From positions 620,001-684,000 of the forward strand of contig JBBEBP010000016.1 of the NCBI GenBank assembly GCA_040882255.1: 64,000 bases of DNA. The letters are read 5' to 3'. Source of the stretch: PWQG01 sp040882255. Lineage in GTDB: Bacteria > Pseudomonadota > Gammaproteobacteria > Pseudomonadales > Pseudohongiellaceae. The notes under the pieces were generated by a model. It saw nothing but the letters and a program-made list of their open reading frames with translations, searched no databases and was not told the origin of the DNA. Made by a program: the position numbers and the translations under genes. How positions within the stretch are numbered: position 1 is the first letter of the stretch; each line of letters begins with the position of its first letter. Shown in pieces: positions 17,412 through 27,870 of the stretch.

Positions 17412-20400
17412 ATGTTACGCCTCTTTGTTGATCGCCCCATTGCCGCCTCCGTCATCTCCATCGTCATCGTATTGTTCGGTCTGGCCGCGCTGCGCGCCCT
17501 GCCGATCGAACTGTATCCGAACGTGGTGCCACCCCAGGTGGTCGTGCAGGCCAACTATCCGGGCGCCAATGCCGATGTGCTCGCCGAAGCGGTGGCCGCA
17601 CCGCTGGAGCAGCAGATCAACGGTGTGGACGACATGATCTACATGCAGTCCACCAGCACCGATGCCGGTTTCCTGATGTTGACCGTGTCCTTTGCCATGG
17701 GCACCGACCCGGACCAGGCGGCGATCAACGTCAACAACCGCGTGCAGGCTGCCATGCCACGTCTCCCTCAAAGCGTCAGGGACCAGGGCGTACAGGCACA
17801 GTCGCAGTCCTCCAACATTCTGATGATCGCTGCTCTGACCTCGGAGAATCCGCAGCATGACCCCCTGTACATGGGCAACTATGCCCTGCTTAACGTGCTG
17901 GATGAACTCGTGCGGGTACCGGGCGTGGGGGATGCCTCACTGTTCAATGCCCAGGACTACTCCATGCGCGTGTGGCTGGAGCCGGATCGTCTGGCCCGTT
18001 TCGACCTGACGCCAGCCGACGTGGCGGCGGCGATTCGGGAGCAGAATGGCCAGTTCGCTGCCGGCCGTATCGGCGTCGAACCCGCACCGGACGATCAGGC
18101 GTTCACGCTCAGCATCACGACCGACGGTCAGCTGACCTCGCCGGAAGCCTTTGAGCAGATCATCCTGCACGCGGGTGAAGACGGTGCCCTGCTGCGACTT
18201 GCCGATGTCGGCCATGTTGAACTGGGCTCCAACAATTATGAATTCTCCGCCACCTACAACGGGGAGCCGTCGGTGCCCATGGGCATCTACCTGCAACCCG
18301 GTGCCAATGCATTGGAGACGGCCCGCAACGTGGAAGGCGCGCTGGAATCACTACAGGGCCGCTTTCCGGCGGGCATGGAATACAACATCGCTTTCGATAC
18401 CACGGAATTCGTGGACATTTCAGTACGGGAGGTGTTCTGGACACTCCTGATCGCCGTGGGCCTGGTGGTACTGGTGACGTTCGCCTTCCTCCAGCACCTG
18501 CGCGCTACACTGATACCGGTGGTGGCCATTCCCGTGTCGCTGATCGGCACTTTCGCCGGCATGCAGATGATGGGCTTCTCCATCAACATGCTGACCCTGT
18601 TCGGCCTGGTGCTGGCCATCGGTATCGTGGTCGACAATGCCATCATCATCATGGAGAACGTCGAGCGGCTGATGAGCGAGCGCGGCCTGAATGCCCGTGA
18701 TGCTTCGGTGGAAACCCTGCGGCAGGTCTCCGGTGCCGTCATTTCATCGACGCTGGTACTCGTGGCCGTGTTCGCGCCAGTGGTCTTTCTGGGCGGGATG
18801 AGCGGCGAACTCTACCGTCAGTTCGCCGTCACCATCTCCGTTTCCGTGGTGGTATCCGGGATTGTCGCCCTGACGCTCACGCCGGCGATGTGCGCCATGC
18901 TGCTGGACAAGCAGAGCCATCAGCCCAGCGCCCCGTTCCGGGTGTTCAACCGGGGCTTCGATGCGTTGACACGCGGCTTCGTCAACACGGTAGGGGCGGT
19001 GTTGAACCGGCCGGTCATTGGCCTGTTGGCCTTCATCGTAATCAGCGCCGGCGCCGTGTTCGGGCTGATGCGTATGCCGACCGGACTGGTGCCTGCCGAG
19101 GACCAGGGCGTGGCTCTGGCCGTGGGTCTTCTGCCTCCGACATCCTCATTGGGGCGCACGGAGATCGTGCGCGATGAGCTGACCCGGGAACTGCTGGCGA
19201 TGGACGGAATCCAGGATTTCTCCTCCTTTGCCGGTTTTGACATGGTGGCACAGGCACAGCGCACCAACGGTCTGGCGGGCTTCATCAACCTGTCCGACTG
19301 GAGCGAGCGGCAACGGCCGGACCAGCATGCCTCGGCCATCGTCGAGCGCATCATGGAGATCGACATCCCGGAAGCGAACATCATGGCGTTCATGCCTCCG
19401 CCCATCCAGGGCCTTTCGCTGACCGGCGGTGTTACCGGTTTCCTGCAGGCCCGTGGCAATCCGGAGCCCGAGGAGCTCGAGCAACTGGCCAACCGTGTTG
19501 TGGCGGCTGCCAACGAACATCCGGCGCTGGCCAACACCAACTCCACATTGACCACCAACATTCCGCGCTATCGGGCCGATGTGAACCGTGAACAGGCCAA
19601 AGCACTGGGCGTCCCGATCGATGCCATCTTCACAGTCATGCAGAGCAGTTTCGGTTCCCTCTATGTCAATGACTTCAGCTTCCAGGGACGGCAATGGCAG
19701 GTCAACATCCAGGCCGCCAGTGACGCCCGGGATGAGGCCACGGACCTGAGCGACCTGTATGTGCGCAGCACGTCCGGAGAGATGGTACCGATCAGCTCAC
19801 TGGTCACTCTGGAACGCAGCAGCGGCCCGGACCTGCTCAACCGCTTCAACGTGGTCCCGGCGGCCATGCTCATGGCCGATCCGGCACCGGGTTACACCAC
19901 CGGGCAGGCCAAGGCAGCCATGGAGGAAGTGGTGACCGGCGTTCAACAGGATAGCGACGTGACGCTGGGCTGGATCGGTGAAGCCTATCAGCTGGATGCC
20001 GCCTCCGGCGCCGGCACCATGGCATTCGGGCTGGGGCTGCTGATGGTCCTGCTGATTCTCGCGGCGCAGTACGAACGGGTGACCCTGCCACTGGCGGTTA
20101 TCAGCGCCGTACCGTTCGCGCTGCTGGGCGCCGTGGCCACTACCGCCTTGCGTGGATTCCCGAATGACATATACTTCCAGGTCGGACTGCTGGTACTGAT
20201 CGGGCTGGCGGCCAAGAACGCCATTCTGATCGTCGAGTTCGCCGCGCAAAACCGGGCACAGGGCATGAGCTCGACGGAAGCGGCCCTGACCGCCGCCCGC
20301 CAGCGCTTTCGGGCCATCATCATGACCGCCATGACCTTCATCACCGGTACATTACCATTGATGTTCGCCACCGGTGCCGGCGCCGCCAGCCGCCAGGAAA

Positions 20401-20537
20401 TCGGCACCGTGGTGGTGGGCGGCATGGTGGCCGCCAGCACGCTGGCACTGGTGTTCGTGCCGCTGATCTACAAGCTGCTGGAAGATCTGTCCAGCCGATC
20501 CGATTCAACAACGAGGGCTTCCACCGATGCGACCTGA
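17412..20537 (+). CDS. RND multidrug efflux pump, HAE1 family permease
   Basis: 1041-residue, 12-helix proton antiporter of the AcrB/MexB type. The N-terminus MLRLFVDRPIAASVISIVIV and the TM4 motif GLVLAIGIVVDNAIIIMENVER are typical. In the proton relay, the first TM4 Asp is kept (D408) but the next residue is Asn409 where AcrB has a second Asp. The TM10 lysine is present in GLAAKNAILIVEFA. Two large periplasmic loops follow TM1 and TM7. It exports hydrophobic drugs or toxicants. The gene ends inside the outer-membrane factor gene (11-base overlap). Confidence 0.95.
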   Translation: MLRLFVDRPIAASVISIVIVLFGLAALRALPIELYPNVVPPQVVVQANYPGANADVLAEAVAAPLEQQINGVDDMIYMQSTSTDAGFLMLTVSFAMGTDPDQAAINVNNRVQAAMPRLPQSVRDQGVQAQSQSSNILMIAALTSENPQHDPLYMGNYALLNVLDELVRVPGVGDASLFNAQDYSMRVWLEPDRLARFDLTPADVAAAIREQNGQFAAGRIGVEPAPDDQAFTLSITTDGQLTSPEAFEQIILHAGEDGALLRLADVGHVELGSNNYEFSATYNGEPSVPMGIYLQPGANALETARNVEGALESLQGRFPAGMEYNIAFDTTEFVDISVREVFWTLLIAVGLVVLVTFAFLQHLRATLIPVVAIPVSLIGTFAGMQMMGFSINMLTLFGLVLAIGIVVDNAIIIMENVERLMSERGLNARDASVETLRQVSGAVISSTLVLVAVFAPVVFLGGMSGELYRQFAVTISVSVVVSGIVALTLTPAMCAMLLDKQSHQPSAPFRVFNRGFDALTRGFVNTVGAVLNRPVIGLLAFIVISAGAVFGLMRMPTGLVPAEDQGVALAVGLLPPTSSLGRTEIVRDELTRELLAMDGIQDFSSFAGFDMVAQAQRTNGLAGFINLSDWSERQRPDQHASAIVERIMEIDIPEANIMAFMPPPIQGLSLTGGVTGFLQARGNPEPEELEQLANRVVAAANEHPALANTNSTLTTNIPRYRADVNREQAKALGVPIDAIFTVMQSSFGSLYVNDFSFQGRQWQVNIQAASDARDEATDLSDLYVRSTSGEMVPISSLVTLERSSGPDLLNRFNVVPAAMLMADPAPGYTTGQAKAAMEEVVTGVQQDSDVTLGWIGEAYQLDAASGAGTMAFGLGLLMVLLILAAQYERVTLPLAVISAVPFALLGAVATTALRGFPNDIYFQVGLLVLIGLAAKNAILIVEFAAQNRAQGMSSTEAALTAARQRFRAIIMTAMTFITGTLPLMFATGAGAASRQEIGTVVVGGMVAASTLALVFVPLIYKLLEDLSSRSDSTTRASTDAT

Positions 20538-21963
20538 TCGCCACCTTTTCACCCTGGTCACCATCCTGCTACTGACCGGCTGCGCCAGCTCTCCCCTCAG
20601 CGAGCCGCAGACACCGGATCTGCCGGACAGTTTCGAGCAGATCGCCACCCTGCCCATGCAGAGTGGCGAGAGCTGGCAGGCATGGTGGACCCGGTTCGAT
20701 GATCCGGCGCTGGATGCCCTGGTGGACCGGGCGCTCACCGATAACCTGGATATCCGCCTGCAGGCACAGCGCGTTCAGGAGGCACGGGCACAGCTGGGAC
20801 TCAGCGACGCCAACCGGATGCCCACCCTGCAGGCACAGGCCGATGCCACCCGCGAACAGAACCCGCAGATGAGCTTCTCCCTGGGTGGCGGGGAAGGAGG
20901 TGGCAGCGCCATCACCAACCAGTATTCACTGGCCGGCATGCTGGGCTACGAAGTGGATCTGTGGGGCAGGCTGGCCAACCAGCAGGAGGCCGCCCGCTCG
21001 CTGCTGGATGAGACACAGTTCAGTCATGAAGCCGTGCGGCTGTCGATCACCACAGAGGTGGTTTCCACCTATTTCAACCTCCGGGCCGCAGAGGCCCGGT
21101 ACCGCATCATGCAGTCCAACCTGGAAACCCGGGAAGAGACACTCGAGCTGGAGCAGTTCCGCTACGACAACGGAGCCACGGACCGGTTCACACTGCGTCA
21201 GGCTGAATCGGCAGTGGCCGCTGTCCGCGCGCAGCTTCCCTCGCTGCGTGAACAGGTACAGGTACTGGAGAATGCGCTGGCCATCCTGAGCGGACAGGCG
21301 CCGGGCGATATTCTGGCAGGCATGGAATTCAACGGGCCTGCCCTGACCAGCATCAGTTTCCCCGATACCCTGCCCGCCATGCTGCCTTCCGACCTGCTGC
21401 AACGCAGGCCCGATATCCGGGCGGCCAGGGCAGGGCTGCGGGCCGCCGATGCCAATGTGGCAGTAGTGGCCGCCTCCCGGTGGCCCAGCCTCAACCTGTC
21501 CGGCATGCTGGGCGTCGCCCACATCGATTTCGCCGACGTGATCAGTCAGTCGTTCGACACCTGGAGCACCAGCGCGGCGCTGGCCGGTCCCCTGTATGAC
21601 TTCGGCCGCACCAGCGCACGGGTGGACTCGGCCGAAGCGCAGCGCGAGCAGGCCATGCTGCGCTACCGCCAGACCGTGCTAACCGCCTTTGGTGAAGTAC
21701 GCGACGCGCTGACCATCTACGAGACCAGCCTGGAGCGACTGAACGCCACGGACAATCAGGTCGAGGCGGTGCGCGCCACCCGCGAACTGGCGCAGATCCG
21801 CTACGATGAGGGCCTGATCGGTTTTCTCGAATTGCTGGATGCGGAACGGGCCATGCTGGACGCCGAGCTGCAACTGGCCGAGGCCCAGCAGCAACGCCTG
21901 AGCGCCGTGGCCACCCTGTTCAAGGCACTGGGTGGTGGCTGGGGAGACAGCCGCGGCAGATGA
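20527..21963 (+). CDS. Efflux outer-membrane factor lipoprotein (NodT/OprM family)
   Basis: 478 residues with a lipobox (ILLLTGC, Cys about residue 19). It carries the two tandem OEP repeats of TolC-like channels: long helices such as LVDRALTDNLDIRLQAQRVQEARAQLG and the barrel segment GMLGYEVDLWGRLANQQEAARS in the first half, and the matching MLGVAHIDFADVI and AALAGPLYDFGRTSARVDSAEAQ in the second. It completes the tripartite pump. The gene lies last in the operon and is convergent with the sensor kinase gene. Confidence 0.94.
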   Translation: MRPDRHLFTLVTILLLTGCASSPLSEPQTPDLPDSFEQIATLPMQSGESWQAWWTRFDDPALDALVDRALTDNLDIRLQAQRVQEARAQLGLSDANRMPTLQAQADATREQNPQMSFSLGGGEGGGSAITNQYSLAGMLGYEVDLWGRLANQQEAARSLLDETQFSHEAVRLSITTEVVSTYFNLRAAEARYRIMQSNLETREETLELEQFRYDNGATDRFTLRQAESAVAAVRAQLPSLREQVQVLENALAILSGQAPGDILAGMEFNGPALTSISFPDTLPAMLPSDLLQRRPDIRAARAGLRAADANVAVVAASRWPSLNLSGMLGVAHIDFADVISQSFDTWSTSAALAGPLYDFGRTSARVDSAEAQREQAMLRYRQTVLTAFGEVRDALTIYETSLERLNATDNQVEAVRATRELAQIRYDEGLIGFLELLDAERAMLDAELQLAEAQQQRLSAVATLFKALGGGWGDSRGR

Positions 21964-22084
21964 TTCCGGAATGAAAGCGGAGGATACGGCCCCACGGTAG
22001 GGCGGAACGCGACGTCGGCGCATCCGCCTCTCCTATTGGACTGGAGGGAAGCACTGCACCATCTTGACCCGACCCGGACGGAAT

Positions 22085-24574
22085 TCATGCAGAAGCGGAA
22101 CGATCCGGCATGTCAATTACCTCCCGGACCTTACGGGCAAGGTGTGTGATGCGGAACGGCTTGTTGAGGAGGTGGACGCCCCTGTCGAGCCGGCCATGAT
22201 GAACAATGGCATTTTCGGTGTACCCGGACATGTACAGCACTTTCAGCTCCGGGTGTGCTGGCATCGCCTGGTCCACGAGTTCTCTACCGGACATTCCGCC
22301 TGTCAGCACCACATCCGTCAGCAACAGATCGAAGGGGCCATTATCGCGGAGCGCGTCGAGCGCGGGCCGGGCCTCCGGGCAGGCTTCCACACGGTAGCCC
22401 AGTCGTTTCAGGCTGCTCACCGTATAGTGCCGCACCATCTCGTCGTCCTCTACCACCAGAATCCGTTCATCGCCTTCCGGCAAGGGCTCCGTACCGTCCG
22501 CGACCGGTTCATCCGGCAGGTTTTCCTGCTCCCCTGCGGCAGCGCGCGGGAGGTACAACCTGACGGTCGTTCCATGACCTGGCTCGCTGTAAATCTTGAC
22601 CTGCCCGCCGGACTGCCGCGCAAAACCGTATACCATGGAAAGCCCCAGACCCGACCCCTTGCCCTCCGATTTGGTCGTGAAAAACGGGTCAAAAACCCGA
22701 TCCACTGTCGCGGCGTCCATTCCGGTTCCCGTATCGGAGACAGCCACCGTCACATACTGACCGGCCCGGAGGCCATGCATCCTGGCATAGTCCATATCCA
22801 CCGACATGTTAGCTGTCTCAATGGTCAGTCTGCCTCCGGAAATCATGGCATCCCTGGCATTGATGGCCAGATTGAGCAGCGCATTCTGAAGTTCGTTCGG
22901 GTCGACCGATGCTTCCCACAGCCCGCTGCCCCGCACCAGCTCGATATTGATACTTTCGGTAAGCGTACGCCGCAAAAGCCCCTCGGTATCACCGATCAGC
23001 CTGTTGATGTTGGTCAGCCGGGGGTTCAGGGGCTGTTTGCGGGCAAAGGCCAGCAAACGATGGGTGAGCTGGGACGCCCTTGTCCCGGCCTGCCGGATCA
23101 TATCGGCCTGGGTTTTCACCAGTTCCATACGCCGGTCACCGGGCTTGATGGCATCCAGCTCTTCAACCATCGACTCCGCATTACCCAGAATGACCGTCAA
23201 CAGATTATTGAAATCATGCGCCACCCCGCCGGTCAACTGCCCCACTGCTTCCATCTTCTGGGCCTGACGCAGGCGCTCGTCCATCTCCACGCGCTCGGTG
23301 ATGTCCTGGAAATAGAGGGTCAGGCCATTCTCATAGGGAAAGGCCCGCACATCCAGGTGTGCGGACAGCGGAGCAAAGTACAGCGTGAAACGCGCGGGCT
23401 CACCGGATTCCACAGCGCGGTGGTATTCGCTGTACGCCAGGCTATCGACACCCTCCGGGAAAGCTTCCCACATGTTGCGCCCCAGCAGCTCGTCCGCACG
23501 ACTTTGCAGAATTCGTTCTGCCTCGTCATTCAGGTAGGTGAAGCACCAGTCGCGGTCCAGCACCACCACCCCATCGGAAATGGACGTGAAGATGGTCTCG
23601 ATCTCCCGCTTGCTGCTGGCCAAAGAGTGCAATGCCTGGTCGCGATCACGAAGAAAGCGGAAAACCAGGAAGGAGGCACCGGCGAAAAGCCCCATGGCCA
23701 ACAGCCCGATGAAGACCTTGAAATACATCCGCTCCCGCCAGGACGCCAGTACGCTGGCCACATCAAGCCCCACGTAGACGGTCAGCGTGCGTGTGGGAAC
23801 CAACTCATAGGTGATCAACCGATCCGGTTGTCCCAGGTCAGCAAGACGCCCGATAAATCGACCTGTACTGCCTTCCTGCTCCATGGATTCGTAGATGAGT
23901 TCACCGGATGCCTGTGTGCCGGCCAGCTCGGAGTCAGGGCTCCTGACAATGACCACTCCTTCACTGTCCAGCAGACCCACCACGTCGCCGGGAACACGGC
24001 GCAGGGAATCATAGAACTCCAGCATATAGTCCAGTGACACGGCTGCGGCCACCATGCCGGCGAACTCGCCGTCCGCATCAAGCAGGCGGCGGCTCACCGT
24101 CACAACGCGCTGTCCCTCGCTGAACCCGACTGTTCCGGTACGGGGCACCCCCAGACTCATGTTGTCTGAATCACTATCGCGTGCGTCCTGAAAATCCGGC
24201 ATCCCGGACAGGTCGACGGGTTCGGGATCCGCTGTGCGGGACGTGGCCACCAGCTGCCCGTCCGCATCCAGTACGTAGTATGCGTAGGTGAGCGCTGAAT
24301 CCGCCTGTCGATTGGCCAGCAATTGATGCAGGCGCTCCGCGTTGGCGGGATCGTCGATGGGGACGTCCTGGAACTGCTCGACCAGCGTGCCAAGACCCAC
24401 CTCCAATGTGTCGGCCACCTGCCGGGTATGCTGTGCCAGCGCCTGCGTCAGGTTCTCTGCGGAGACAAACCCGTCTTCCAGGGTCTGTTGCCGGTCGACC
24501 AGACTCTGCGCCGTTATGGCGCCGCCCAGCACCAGAGCCACCACGAGATTGCTCAGCAGGATGACGTTCTTCAC
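22085..24574 (-). CDS. Hybrid sensor histidine kinase / response regulator with periplasmic sensor and PAS domain
   Basis: 829 residues. N-terminal TM (residues 3-25), a periplasmic dCache-like sensor to about 280, a second TM (VFIGLLAMGLFAGASFLVF), a PAS domain (IFTSISDGVVVLDRDWCFTYLN), then HisKA with phospho-acceptor H453 in GGVAHDFNNLLTVILGNAE. HATPase motifs are NLAINARDAM, DTGTGMD and GKGSGLGLSMVYGF. The C-terminal receiver has D753 in DLLLTDVVL and a Lys in LLNKPF. The input signal and output partner are unknown; no DNA-binding regulator is adjacent. Family knowledge suggests intramolecular phosphotransfer from His to the receiver Asp. Confidence 0.92.
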   Translation of the reverse strand: MKNVILLSNLVVALVLGGAITAQSLVDRQQTLEDGFVSAENLTQALAQHTRQVADTLEVGLGTLVEQFQDVPIDDPANAERLHQLLANRQADSALTYAYYVLDADGQLVATSRTADPEPVDLSGMPDFQDARDSDSDNMSLGVPRTGTVGFSEGQRVVTVSRRLLDADGEFAGMVAAAVSLDYMLEFYDSLRRVPGDVVGLLDSEGVVIVRSPDSELAGTQASGELIYESMEQEGSTGRFIGRLADLGQPDRLITYELVPTRTLTVYVGLDVASVLASWRERMYFKVFIGLLAMGLFAGASFLVFRFLRDRDQALHSLASSKREIETIFTSISDGVVVLDRDWCFTYLNDEAERILQSRADELLGRNMWEAFPEGVDSLAYSEYHRAVESGEPARFTLYFAPLSAHLDVRAFPYENGLTLYFQDITERVEMDERLRQAQKMEAVGQLTGGVAHDFNNLLTVILGNAESMVEELDAIKPGDRRMELVKTQADMIRQAGTRASQLTHRLLAFARKQPLNPRLTNINRLIGDTEGLLRRTLTESINIELVRGSGLWEASVDPNELQNALLNLAINARDAMISGGRLTIETANMSVDMDYARMHGLRAGQYVTVAVSDTGTGMDAATVDRVFDPFFTTKSEGKGSGLGLSMVYGFARQSGGQVKIYSEPGHGTTVRLYLPRAAAGEQENLPDEPVADGTEPLPEGDERILVVEDDEMVRHYTVSSLKRLGYRVEACPEARPALDALRDNGPFDLLLTDVVLTGGMSGRELVDQAMPAHPELKVLYMSGYTENAIVHHGRLDRGVHLLNKPFRITHLARKVREVIDMPDRSASA

Positions 24575-24605
24575 ACGACCTCCTGTCGGAAGGATTCAGA
24601 AGCGA

Positions 24606-26285
24606 TTATGTGCGCTGCGGGCCGGACTGTCCACCAACCTTCCCGGCAGGCTTCCTGCGCTTCCCCTTGTCCTTGTCGACCCGTTTTTTCTTGCGGGGGC
24701 GCTCCTCTTTGGCTGCCTTCCTGTCGCCGGCCAGCCTCTGCTTCAGCTTGCTTTTGCGTCCGGCCTTGCTCTTGGCTGGCGGCCGCGTGGACCAGCTCTC
24801 CGTGTCCTCGTCACTGCCGGGTGCCGCTTTCGGCGTCCGCTTCGGAGCGGCTTCTTTTCCGGTGCTCGCCGCAGGTTTTCCTGTGGGCTTCCTGCGTGGC
24901 GGGACGGACCGCTCCGCCACCGCCTGTGCGGCCGCTTTCACTGGCGAGGAAGTCGGCGCCCGACGTGCCGCCACGGGTCCCTCTTTCTGCAGCATGGAGG
25001 CCATGGCCGCCGCCGCATCCTCGATACTGCATTCCTGCTCCCGGCATAGATCGGACACCAGCTCGTGGAAGAAGGAAAGGTCGGTGCTCCGCACCACCTC
25101 ACCAACGCCAGAGCGGAACGCTGCTCCCCGTAGCTGCAGAAGTTCATCCCGGCTGGGCAGTTCAAGCCGGTCGATCTTGCGCCGCGTCGTCCGCTCGATG
25201 GACTGCAGCAACCGGCGTTCCCGGGGCGCCACAAACAGGATTGCCTTGCCGCTGCGGCCCGCGCGGCCGGTTCGTCCTATCCTGTGTACATAGGCCTCGT
25301 TATCGTGAGGAATATCATAATTCAACACATGACTGATACGATCGACATCCAGGCCACGGGCGGCCACATCGGTAGCCACCAGAATGTCGAGCTTCCCGTT
25401 CTTCAACTGCTCCACGGTCCGCTGGCGCAGGTTCTGGTTCATGTCACCATTCAGCGGCGCGGCCGAGAACCCGCGTGCACTGAGCTTGTCCGCCAGCTCC
25501 ACCGTACTGTTGCGGGTGCGCACGAAGACAATCATGCCATCAAAATCTTCAACCTCCAGCAGGCGGGTCAGCGCATCCAGCTTGTTGGTCCCCTGCACCA
25601 GCCAGTAGCGCTGCTCAATATCATCATTGGTGCTGGCAGCCGTTTCTATGCGTACTTCTTCCGGATTGTCCAGGTACTTGTTGGCCACTTTCCTGATGAC
25701 CGCCGGCATGGTAGCTGAAAACAGTGCAACCTGACGCTTGTCCGGTGTCTGCTGAAGAATTGACTCCACGTCATCGATGAATCCCATGCGCAGCATCTCG
25801 TCTGCTTCGTCCAGCACGACAGTACGGAGCGAGGACAGGTTGATCGAGCGGCGGCGCAGGTGATCCAGCAGCCGGCCGGGTGTAGCCACAACCACATGAA
25901 CACCACGGCGCAGGGCCTGTAGCTGCTTGCTCATTTCCTGACCACCGTAGATGGGCAGTACCGAAAATCCGCGCATACCGGACGCATAGGTCTGGAACGC
26001 CTCGGCCACCTGGATCGCCAGCTCGCGGGTGGGGCACAGCACCAGCGCCTGGGGCACCGGCTTGCTGACATCGATATGCGCCAGAATCGGCAGAGCGAAA
26101 GCCGCCGTCTTGCCGGTACCGGTCTGGGCCATGCCGGTGATGTCGCGGCCGGCCAGTAACGGCGGGATGGTGGCCTGCTGTATGGCCGTGGGTGACTCGT
26201 AGCCAACACGGCTCAGGGTCTGTATCAGAAAGTCGGGCAGGGACAGAGCGGCGAAGCCGGTGGCCGGTGCGGTTGTACGGGACAT
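24606..26285 (-). CDS. DEAD-box ATP-dependent RNA helicase (DeaD/CsdA-like)
   Basis: 559 residues. All core motifs are present: Q motif (FAALSLPDFLIQTL with SPTAIQQATI), motif I AQTGTGKT (53-60), PTRELAIQ, TPGRLLDHL, VLDEADEML, SAT, and in lobe 2 ATDVAARGLDVDRI and YVHRIGRTGRAGRSG. After the core there is a DeaD-like helical region, then a lysine/arginine-rich low-complexity tail of about 120 residues for RNA contact. The canonical RNA-recognition fold of DeaD is not evident. The role is probably ribosome assembly or mRNA unwinding. The ATG at 26285 gives the expected start; ten residues further upstream in frame are rejected. Confidence 0.93.
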   Translation of the reverse strand: MSRTTAPATGFAALSLPDFLIQTLSRVGYESPTAIQQATIPPLLAGRDITGMAQTGTGKTAAFALPILAHIDVSKPVPQALVLCPTRELAIQVAEAFQTYASGMRGFSVLPIYGGQEMSKQLQALRRGVHVVVATPGRLLDHLRRRSINLSSLRTVVLDEADEMLRMGFIDDVESILQQTPDKRQVALFSATMPAVIRKVANKYLDNPEEVRIETAASTNDDIEQRYWLVQGTNKLDALTRLLEVEDFDGMIVFVRTRNSTVELADKLSARGFSAAPLNGDMNQNLRQRTVEQLKNGKLDILVATDVAARGLDVDRISHVLNYDIPHDNEAYVHRIGRTGRAGRSGKAILFVAPRERRLLQSIERTTRRKIDRLELPSRDELLQLRGAAFRSGVGEVVRSTDLSFFHELVSDLCREQECSIEDAAAAMASMLQKEGPVAARRAPTSSPVKAAAQAVAERSVPPRRKPTGKPAASTGKEAAPKRTPKAAPGSDEDTESWSTRPPAKSKAGRKSKLKQRLAGDRKAAKEERPRKKKRVDKDKGKRRKPAGKVGGQSGPQRT

Positions 26286-26370
26286 AGTGGAACCTGCGGG
26301 AGGGGGGTGGAACAACGGGCGCAGATTATACGCGACTGGATCTGTATTGTCCGATTTATTTCCCGGATGC

Positions 26371-27804
26371 CTACGATGATTCTGCGTTATCTTTCCGGCC
26401 CAACCAGCTGCCCACCGCGTAGACCAGGAAGCCGGCCAGCATGCCGGGCATGATCTCGTAGACAGTTGCCACCACTGCCGGAGGGTTCATTTGCCAGGCG
26501 AACACGGCAAGCGGCCCGGTCACCATCATGGCGACCGCCACCTTCTGCGACGGCCGCCTTCCGACGGAGTAAAGGATCAGCAGAGGCGCGAATGCCGACC
26601 CCATACCGGACCAGGCGTACAGAACCAGTGCGAATACACTCTCGTTCGACAACAACGCGATGGCCAACGCCAGCAATACCGTGCCCAGCGTGGCCAGTCT
26701 TGCGATGGCGTAGCTGTGCCAGCGCTCGGGCAACAGGTCCTGGCTGATCGCCGCCGAGCAGGTCAGCACCAGTGAATCAGCCGTGGAGATGGTGGCGGCG
26801 AACAGCCCGGCCAGCACCAGTCCGGCCATCAGATCCGGCAGCAGGTTCGCTGCCAGCGTGGGCAATGCCAGCTCGATATCCTCGGAAACATCGAAGTCCG
26901 CCATTTCGGGTAACAGCAAGCGGGACATCAACCCGACCACCATGGCCAGCGAGTAGAACGCCGTGTACCAGCTATAATAGTAGACACGCGTCCGGCGCAG
27001 TACTTTCTCGCTCTTCAGCGACATGAAGCGGACCATGATGTGCGGCTGGCCGATCACCCCGAAGCCGGCAAACATCCAGCCGATCACGAACAGCACCGGC
27101 CCCATGGCCCCGAAGGCCAGATCCGGCGCAAACCAGTTCATATAGGTGTCCGAGACCCCGTTCAGCGCCTCCAGGCTGCCCCCCACTCCACCCAGACTGG
27201 AAACGGTGATCCAGGCCATGATGAGCATGCCCGACAGCATGACGACTGATTGGGCCGCATCCGTCCAGACTGATGCGCGCAGGCCGCCGGAGAAGCTGTA
27301 GAACAACACCATCACGGCGCCGATCAATGCGCCCAGCCCTTCCTGCCAGCCAAACAGCACGTTCAATGCCTTGCTGCCGGCGCTGAACTGCGCCGCCGCG
27401 TAAATACCCAGAAACACGGCAACAATCACTGCGGCAGCGGCCCGCAGCACCTTGTACTGCTGTCCGAACCAGTTGGCGAGCAGGGTTGGATAGGTCAGGG
27501 AATCCCATTTCTCCGTGGCCCGCCGCAGGCGGCGGTGCACGACCAGGGAGATCAGGAAATCACCGGTGATCCAGCCGATCATCAGCCAGATGGCGGCCAG
27601 ACCGGTGGTGTAGGTGAAACCGATCATGCCGATGAACATGTAGCCACTGTTGTTGGTGGCCACGGCGGAGAGACCCGCGAGAGAGGGCGGAAGGGAGCGG
27701 CCGGCGAGCAGATAGTCGGCTCTCTGCTTCTTGCGCACCAGCACCGAGGAGAAGCCGATCAGTAGAAAGATCAGCATGAAGAAGATGAAACTGCCCTGAA
27801 GCAT
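26371..27804 (-). CDS. Sodium:solute symporter (SSS family)
   Basis: 477-residue transporter with about 13 hydrophobic helices. SSS hallmarks are YLLAGRSLPPSLAGLSAVATNNSGYMFIGMIGFTYTTGL (TM2, with Na+ and substrate contacts), LFYSFSGGLRASVWTDAAQSVVMLSG and AGLVLAGLFAATISTADSLVLTCSAAISQDL (TM9, with the Na2-site Ser/Thr residues). It resembles the PutP branch; proline is a plausible substrate, but amino acids or organic acids are equally possible. The ATG at 27804 has GAAGG seven bases upstream; an upstream ATG at 27840 is rejected. It may be transcribed behind the GDPD gene's neighbourhood only by read-through. Confidence 0.9.
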   Translation of the reverse strand: MLQGSFIFFMLIFLLIGFSSVLVRKKQRADYLLAGRSLPPSLAGLSAVATNNSGYMFIGMIGFTYTTGLAAIWLMIGWITGDFLISLVVHRRLRRATEKWDSLTYPTLLANWFGQQYKVLRAAAAVIVAVFLGIYAAAQFSAGSKALNVLFGWQEGLGALIGAVMVLFYSFSGGLRASVWTDAAQSVVMLSGMLIMAWITVSSLGGVGGSLEALNGVSDTYMNWFAPDLAFGAMGPVLFVIGWMFAGFGVIGQPHIMVRFMSLKSEKVLRRTRVYYYSWYTAFYSLAMVVGLMSRLLLPEMADFDVSEDIELALPTLAANLLPDLMAGLVLAGLFAATISTADSLVLTCSAAISQDLLPERWHSYAIARLATLGTVLLALAIALLSNESVFALVLYAWSGMGSAFAPLLILYSVGRRPSQKVAVAMMVTGPLAVFAWQMNPPAVVATVYEIMPGMLAGFLVYAVGSWLGRKDNAESS

Positions 27805-27870
27805 GGCGCTGCCTTCTGTCGCTGCAGACACGGTCAGCATACCAGTTTCCAGCGCACTCTGTTGAGTGCA

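Noticed and set aside
22064..24037. Plus-strand ORF of 657 codons opposite the hybrid kinase
   Set aside because: A shadow of the kinase gene in a GC-rich sequence; low-complexity His/Gln/Arg-rich translation without motifs.
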